Part shown: one piece after another, positions 57,948-64,000 of the stretch | Numbering within the stretch: position 1 is the stretch's first letter | How the letters are laid out: every line of letters begins with the position of its first letter | Assembly: GCA_019973155.2 (NCBI GenBank) | Contig: BPQB01000033.1 | Coordinates: 124,001-188,000 of the forward strand | DNA from: Phanerochaete sordida | Lineage: Eukaryota > Basidiomycota > Agaricomycetes > Polyporales > Phanerochaetaceae | Direction: 5' to 3' | Length of the DNA: 64,000 nt | Notes under the pieces: generated by a model | Told to the model about the DNA's origin: nothing | What the model saw: only the letters and a program-made list of their open reading frames with translations | The model's database searches: none | Made by a program: the position numbers and the translations under genes

Positions 57948-59026
57948 CTACTCCAACGAGACAGGCCTCACGACAACGCTCCCATCCTCAGCCTTGACGG
58001 GTTCTCTGCGGTTCCACGAATTGAAGGCCGTGATGTCAAGAGCCGCCAGCGTGCCCTCAAGGCCGGCGAATTGCCCAGGGGCGTACCACTCGAAAGATGG
58101 CTCGCGCTCGAAGGCAATTGCGGCAGCCAGGATCTGAGGCAGACGTTCCAAGTCATTCACAATCAACAACGTGTGTATGCTGAGCTCTGTGACTCACCAG
58201 TACATCTGCTGTCATGCCCTTGATTGCGGCGGCCGCCGCTCGGAAGCGGTGCAGCCTGTAGGTAGAATTGCCCATCCAGGCCCATTTGCTATCTGCGTAG
58301 TTCTATAACATTCAAATAGTGAGCAACTTTAGCGAGTATCAATTTCTTCGTGGATTGACGTACGTAGAACGGGTCGCTCGACGGCCATAGCTCGCTGTTC
58401 AGCGGCACCAAGGGCTCTCCCTTGCCCAGCGACGGCTCAAGGATCGCCGCCAGCGGATGGTCAAAGATGAGATCCACCTCGTCTGGCGACGGCGTGAGCG
58501 TTTCAAGCACTGACAGGTCCGTGAGAAGTGCCACGACAGGTGTCACCAGGACGAACGACCGCGTCCAGGCGATGAACGGCCTGAGAAGGCACAGGGTATG
58601 GACGTCGGGGTGGTGCAGGGGCAATCCGACCTCTTCCATGGCCTCGCGATACTGACGAAGTATTGGCGTAACGAAGAAGGAGGTGTTTGGAAGGGCGCAC
58701 CGCAGCATCGACGATCGTGGCGTCGCTGTCATCCTTTGCGCCCCCGGGTAAGGCCGTCTGACCGGGGTGCGTGCGCAGCGTCTTTGCACGGGTGGTCAGG
58801 AGCACGCGCAGTTCGCCTGCCCGCTCAAAGAGCAGGACGAGCACAGCGGCCTGGCGTGTGGGAGGGTACTTCTGTCTGTGCGCGATGAGCCGGTATGACG
58901 AGACGAGACGGAGAGAGCTCACAAGTTGATGCTCGGCGGGGTGTGTGCCAGCAGCCGGTGTACGCGCTGCTGGTTCTCTTCTGTGAGCTTCGAGATCGCT
59001 GGGAGCAGCGTGCCTGTGAGAGTCAT
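57948..59026 (-). CDS. PCD1: coenzyme A diphosphatase, Nudix family (PCD1/NUDT7 type)
   Basis: Exons (minus) 58923-59026, 58701-58875, 58364-58651, 58198-58302 and 57948-58133 give 285 residues in frame. LLTTRAKTLRTHPGQTALPG followed by GAKDDSDATIVDAAYREAME and EVGL combines the CoA-specific signature (LLTxRxxxLxxHxGxxxxPGG) with the Nudix box (REAMEEVG; metal-binding Glu residues present). The enzyme splits CoA and acyl-CoA, or oxidised CoA, into phosphopantetheine derivatives and 3',5'-ADP. Yeast Pcd1 and mouse NUDT7 are peroxisomal. Here the C-terminus ends RPVSLE, so no SKL-type PTS1 is present. The C-terminal WMGNSTYRLHRFR and AAIKGMTADVL are family features. The start MTLTGTLLPAISKLTEENQQ begins 90 residues before the Nudix box. 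Confidence 0.93.
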
Positions 59027-59540
59027 GTTGCTCAGGGCGAGTACCTCATACTCTAGTAAAACTGCTGCTTTATGTATGGTCCTGCTGAGCAATTGAGGAT
59101 CATGGGGACGGGTACACCCGTCATCTATAGCAGCTCGCATCACGGTGCTGTCGTGCTCCCAGGACAGGAGACTTCAAGACTTATAGATGGTAGGGACATC
59201 ATGTGCGCAGGCAGTCACGGTGGCATGAGACATGTTTGTAAGACTGTGACGTACTGGATGTATAGTGGGACTGCTGGGGGCATAAATTGTTTCGATAGCG
59301 GTTGGGGAGCCAGGCGCAGTGGGGTACGAGGCGTCTCGGTCCTCATCTCCGGTCTCTTAGTTAGTCTCGGTTCTAGACTCTCAACCCGCGGGAATGACCA
59401 CCCATGGGGGTATTCGCAGTTCGAGATCCACAAGTCGCATTTGGGAGGCGTTCTTGATATCTCAGTCTTCGCTCTGGACGCCAGTGCTCGGACGTGGTCC
59501 GCAGGAGCATTTCAATTGCGGGAGGCATAGCATTCAGCAC
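59027..59540. other. intergenic region
   Basis: 514 nt. The open frame 59072-59530 (+) is 152 codons but matches nothing and lies antisense-upstream of the Nudix gene. Not called. Confidence 0.5.
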
Positions 59541-59984
59541 TCATAGATCAAGCTGGAGTAGTAAACGTGCTTTGCTAGCGTGAGGGCCATCTAAAGCAGG
59601 AACCTTGTCATATACGCGGACTGTCCCCAGCAAGACGTCAGCCTCTCGTCTTGCGACACACAGCATCACCACGCACCTGGTCGTAACCAAATAATACGCC
59701 CCCGCAAAACTCGTCACGGCTGCGCACACGAGCGCGATAATGAGCATCGCAAGCCGGCTTTCCTCGCGCACGATGTGGTGCAGCCCGTCGCGGCTCGTGC
59801 CATGCGAGCCGCGACGCGTGCGGTCGCGTGGGCGGCGCGTCTTCGCATTTGCGAGCACCGTGTCGATGGTCAGTGCGCTGGCGAGGCCTGAGCGGCGTGC
59901 GGGCGGGCGCATGCGGTACGCGCCCTTCTCGAGGCTGACGGAGGGCGAGGCCTGGGACTGGCGTGCCGCAAAGTCGAAGGGCAT
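59541..59984 (-). CDS. small single-pass membrane protein, family unknown
   Basis: ATG 59984 (MPFDFAARQSQASPS) opens a frame of about 147 codons to 59541. A basic region TRRPRDRTRRGSHGTSRDG precedes one hydrophobic helix LAMLIIALVCAAVTSFAGAY. The sequence after YYLVTT is uncertain: a GTGCGT donor near 59676 would allow a shorter spliced end, such as an acceptor TACTCCAG near 59560. The basic flank on the N-terminal side suggests an N-in orientation. It is divergent from FIG4 with 555 nt between. No function assigned; it could still be a non-coding frame. Confidence 0.5.
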   Translation of the reverse strand: MPFDFAARQSQASPSVSLEKGAYRMRPPARRSGLASALTIDTVLANAKTRRPRDRTRRGSHGTSRDGLHHIVREESRLAMLIIALVCAAVTSFAGAYYLVTTRCVVMLCVARREADVLLGTVRVYDKVPALDGPHASKARLLLQLDL

Positions 59985-60539
59985 CGTGGGGTATGGGGGC
60001 TGCGACAAGCCGTGACGCTTTGGAGGTTTGCGTGAGCTCTCGAGCGACGAGATGGGTGGCAGACGTGCTCACTTGGACGTGCTCGGGATGGTTGCGCTAC
60101 CGCGGCGGGTGTTCAGCCAGCCGTCAGCCACGAAGCTCAAGGCTTTGTGTAAACTCCGGGATGAAAGCGGGACACACGAGCGTGCGGCTAGCAGTCCCAA
60201 GGACGAGAACCGAGTGCGAGCTCGCCGTCAGCGGAGGAAGACATATCGCGAAGGTCGAGGTCGAGAACATGGCTGCCGCGCGAGCGTCCAGCCGTCGTCG
60301 GGTATCATACGCATATCTGCGAACTGCCACATCGGGACTGATAACGGACGCAAGCAGGACGGCGCGCTGATGCGCCCGCTACTTGATCTGGCCCTCGCGC
60401 GCACGCCCATGTCTGCCTCGCACATCGAACACTACGACTCCTTTAACGACGTATAGTTGACTGCTGCGCTGACCTGTGTGATTTCAGTCGCCAGATATAC
60501 CCAACACCAACTTGTATACCCGAGACCGCACCCTGTACC
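59985..60539. other. promoter region upstream of FIG4
   Basis: 555 nt. Open frames on both strands without motif support. Presumed divergent promoter. Confidence 0.5.
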
Positions 60540-63500
60540 ATGTCCTTCAACAAATTCATCCTCTACGAGAACAAGCTTCGTTTCTACATTGTCGTCTCGA
60601 ACGCCGCCGACTCGAGGCACAAGATCATCAAGATTGACCGTACTACGCAGGGAGAGGAGCTCAATGTCGTCGAGGACGATGCGACATACAGCGGCAAGCA
60701 GATGACTGCTATGCTCAAGATGCTCGAGGACGGCAATAAAGGAAATGGAGGGCTGGGGAGGCCAAGAATGTTCTTCGGAGTAGCAGGTGCGTAGTCAATC
60801 CTCGCAGTGGGCCAATATCTCTGACTGTTGAGCAGGCTTCATCCGATTCACCGCGGGATGGTACGTGGTCCTCATCGCGAGACGGTGTCCGGTCGCCCTC
60901 CTCGGCGGACACTACATCTACCACACTGAGGAGATCGACATCCTGCCCGTCTCATCGAGCCACAAGGTCGACAAGCCAGCCGAGGAACAGCGGCTCATGA
61001 ATATTTGGAAGCAGGTTGACCTCACCAAGAACTTCTACTTCAGGTGCGTCCTTCCTCCCCTCCTCTCGGACGGTCTCGTGAACAGGACGTATAGCTACTC
61101 GTATGACCTGACGTCCACTCTGCAACACAACCTAACCCGCCCGAACGCCCGCCGCATGTTCAACGACCGCTTCGCGTGGAACTACCACATGATGACCCGC
61201 GCGTTCCAGGACGCGTCCATGTCCGACAGCGAGAGGGAGCGAGACGCGAACCTCAAGTCCCAGTGGATCATCCCTCTTGTGCACGGGCACGTTGACCAGG
61301 CCAGTACGTGTGGTCTGCTGAGGCGCGCGGCTTACATGCTAAGTGCTGCACGCAGAATTAACCGTGTTGGGGCGCGTGATATTCATCACGCTCATCGCGC
61401 GACGCTCAAGACATCACGCGGGCGCACGATATTTGAAGCGCGGAGTCAACGACGAGGTGCGTCCAGACCCCTCATCGACGCACGACGGGCCTGATAGTCA
61501 GAACAGGGTAACGTCGCGAACGAAGTCGAGACTGAGCAGATCGTGTCCGAGACCCTCACCACGCCCTTCTACTATCCTGCACCTCATTCACCGGGAGAAA
61601 CTGAAGACAAGGGCACATGTCGACCTGCAAGACGTCCGAGCCCAAACTTTACGAGTTATGTCCAGGTACATTTGGGATAGGCTTAGTGTGCGCCGAAATG
61701 TGCTCATGATAAACTTAGTACCGTGGCAGCATACCGATTTACTGGACGCAGGAAACGAACGCTATGGTCCCCAAGCCGCCAATCGAGAGTATGCCCGCCG
61801 TCTTGACTCAGAGTGCCTGCGCTGACGACCCGCAGTCAGTGTCATGGACCCGTTTTACACGGCCGCCTCGAAGCACTTTGACGACCTCTTCGCGCGGTAC
61901 GGCGCGCCCATTACAATTCTGAACCTTATCAAGCAGCGCGAGCCGCAGCCGCGCGAGAGCAAGCTGCTCGAGGAGTACACGAACTGCGTGCGCTACCTCA
62001 ACCAGTTCCTGCCCACGGCCAAGAGGATGGTGTACCGCGCATGGGACATGAGCCACGCATACAAACAGAAGACGCAAGATGTCATTGGGTACCTCGAAGT
62101 GCGTCGCGCGTCCGTCGTGTCTCGACCGTTTTTGCTCACCGCTATCGCTTAGGACATTGCGGAGGAGAGCATCATGATGACGGGCTTCTTCCACTCGGGT
62201 GCGGAGCCCTACAGCCATTTCGTCCGGAACGAAATCGAGTACCAGTATGCCCGCTGCTTGAACGCTGTCTTCGCCTTCTGACCGCGGCCTACAGAACGAC
62301 GGGCACGTACATTCCGTGGCGCAGCCGCATGCTCCTGCAGAACGGCATCTGCCGCACGAATTGCGTCGACTGTCTCGACCGCACGAACGCGGCGCAATTC
62401 GTATTCGGGAAGCGTGCGCTCGGGCACCAGTTGTACGCGCTCGGCGTCGTCGACTCGCCGAACCTCGCCTTCGACAGCGACGCGGTGAACATGCTCACGG
62501 AGATGTACCACGACCACGGCGACAGTATGTGCCTCGCCTCCCTCTCGACGCCCGCGCACTGATCCCCGCGCAGCGCTCGCGATGCAGTACACCGGCAGCG
62601 CGCTCGTGAACCGCGTCGAGACGTACCGGCGCATGCCGCACTGGAACAGCCACTCGCGCGACATCATCGAGAACTTCCGGCGCTTCTACGCGAACTCGCT
62701 GCTCGACGCGGACAAGCAGGCCGCGATCAACCTCTTCCTCGGCATCGCCGCGGACCGCACCGTGACGCACGTGCAGCGCGGCGGCTACCGCAGCTGGTTC
62801 CGCAAGGAGCACCTCGAGCCCGCGTACGACCTCGACGAATGCGAGCGCGGCATCCAGCAGTTCATGCAGGAGCGCGGCGACTTCTGGGTCGAGTATTACC
62901 GGCCGCTGCTCTTCACGAGCCTGGGCAAGCATTTCGTGTATTCGATGAATAGCACGTTGAAGCTGCCTGGGTGGGTCCGGAAGCCCCTTCTTTGCTCGTC
63001 TATGCTGATGCAGGATCTTGTTTGCAGGAAGAACGCGCATGACGTCGACCCGTACAGAAACCCGAGCCCCTTCATGCCGAGGCACACGGCAGCGCTTCAT
63101 CCTCCACGGTACGTCTTCATCCCCTTCAATGACAGACGGGACGCTGAGAGGCCCCGCAGGCTCATGGACGGCGTGCGGCGCTGGATCAGCTCGGGCTCGC
63201 CCACGAGCCGCAAGAGCACACACATCGAGCCGTGGAACGCGCCACAGTCCAAGGCCTCGAAGACAGAGCTCAAGCCGGACCGCACCTCGACGGAGTTCAT
63301 CGCCGCCGCGCTGCTCGACCCGAGCGTGCCGCCCGAGGAGGCGGCCGAGTACGGCGCGTACGTCGCGCAGTGCACGCAGCTCTCGCGCGCGCCGCACGAG
63401 TCCGCCGCGCGCAAGGACCAGCGCACGTACGACGCCGCCGTCGCGCTCGCCGCCTCCGCCGCGGACCCCGACGCCGCGCCCGCGCGCGACCGCGACGTCG

Positions 63501-63616
63501 ACACGTACGCGCTCTACGTCGAGCGCGGCCGCCCGTTCGTGTCGGACGTCGTCGCCGGCAAGGAGCGCCTGCCCGTCGCGTTCGACTACGAGAAGTGGCT
63601 GGGCGGGGTCGCGTGA
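60540..63616 (+). CDS. FIG4: SAC-domain phosphoinositide 5-phosphatase FIG4
   Basis: Many-exon gene from ATG 60540 to TGA 63614-63616. It opens [20 protein letters not shown] and [20 protein letters not shown], the Fig4-type SAC N-terminus. [22 protein letters not shown] and [12 protein letters not shown] follow. The catalytic loop is [16 protein letters not shown] (about 62350-62400), the CX5R(T/S) centre. [20 protein letters not shown] and [17 protein letters not shown], then [20 protein letters not shown], are Fig4-specific. Fig4 removes the 5-phosphate of PI(3,5)P2 and, with Vac14, activates the Fab1 kinase on vacuole membranes. The C-terminal ~230 residues (after HTAALHPPR) are Ala/Arg/Asp-rich. 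Exon joins were followed for the motif regions only, so the total length is not given. No frame damage was evident. Confidence 0.92.
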
Positions 63617-64000
63617 GTGGGCGCCGTTCGCATGTTGCCGTACTGGGATTCATCTGGAATGTACATCGTGACGGTGGCAATCCAGAATGCGCCGTAGATG
63701 GTGCCGTGAAGGACGCAAAGGAGGGAGCAAGGTTGCTGCACGCAGCTGTGCGCACCGCACGTCGAAGTGAACAGTCTTTCGACGTTGGCAGGCGTATGCT
63801 CGCACCTTGGACGACGGCCGGGATCTTCTGAGCCTTCGAGGAGCTGCGACCTGGTTGGCTTTTTCCAGAACGCTCACACGTAGACTCGCTCGTCAGCCTC
63901 TCGTAACCCTGGCTTCTGCTCTCACAGGTATGCAGAGGACTTGAACTCAGTTGGGATCTTTTCCTCATCTTTTTGCAGGAGAGGACGAAGATGCCAGAGC
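63617..64000. other. 3' flank of FIG4, no supported gene
   Basis: 384 nt to the window edge. Only shadow open frames seen. Confidence 0.5.

Noticed and set aside
58690..58760. Apparently missing glutamate at the first Nudix-box position of the PCD1-like protein
   Set aside because: The CoA-specific Nudix subfamily (bacterial YeaB/NudL type) also has GGAxDDxDA here, so this is normal for the family.
59072..59530. 152-codon plus-strand frame
   Set aside because: No recognisable motif and located in the upstream region of the Nudix gene; treated as chance.

Overview
This window looks like nuclear DNA of a basidiomycete fungus, most likely a wood-associated Agaricomycete. The evidence is: genes packed with 50-65 nt GT-AG introns, strongly GC-rich third codon positions, a methanol/alcohol-oxidase-type GMC enzyme, a DUF6534 seven-helix protein (a basidiomycete family), an adenylation-thiolation-reductase NRPS-like enzyme and an intron-rich histone H4. 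No rRNA, tRNA, CRISPR array or intact transposon was seen. Because almost every gene is spliced, reading frames had to be joined by eye. Exon lists are given only where the exon lengths summed to an intact frame; otherwise only the gene span is given.

Left part (1-20178): the 3'-truncated end of an NCS1 nucleobase/allantoin permease (-), a DUF6534 membrane protein (-), an alcohol oxidase (-), an Opy2-like membrane anchor (+), a second GMC oxidoreductase (-) and a cytochrome P450 (-). The two flavin oxidases and the P450 form a loose oxidative block.

Middle part (21222-43003): mostly housekeeping genes. These are septin CDC3, a large protein with mitochondrial presequence-like motifs, a proline-rich nuclear-type protein, cytosolic tyrosyl-tRNA synthetase, a DnaJ-X cochaperone with an N-terminal zinc ribbon, a small new membrane protein assembled from four exons, an acidic/basic nuclear protein with DFLA repeats, a divergent pair formed by a TFIIIC triple-barrel subunit and the mitochondrial rRNA methyltransferase MRM2, and histone H4.

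Right part (44387-63616): two tandem 14-helix MFS transporters with identical internal exon sizes, then an 18-exon adenylation-carrier-reductase enzyme and a convergent unknown polytopic membrane protein. Together these resemble a small specialised-metabolite locus: make an aldehyde or alcohol from a carboxylic acid, then export it. The window closes with a peroxisomal-type CoA Nudix hydrolase, a small one-helix protein and the phosphoinositide phosphatase FIG4.

Non-coding signals worth keeping are a perfect 44-bp palindrome without spacer (36939-36982), a triple TGAAAGGAA element just upstream of a TATA box (26111-26150), and a triple GCGGACGGTTC element upstream of the tyrosyl-tRNA synthetase (28414-28448).
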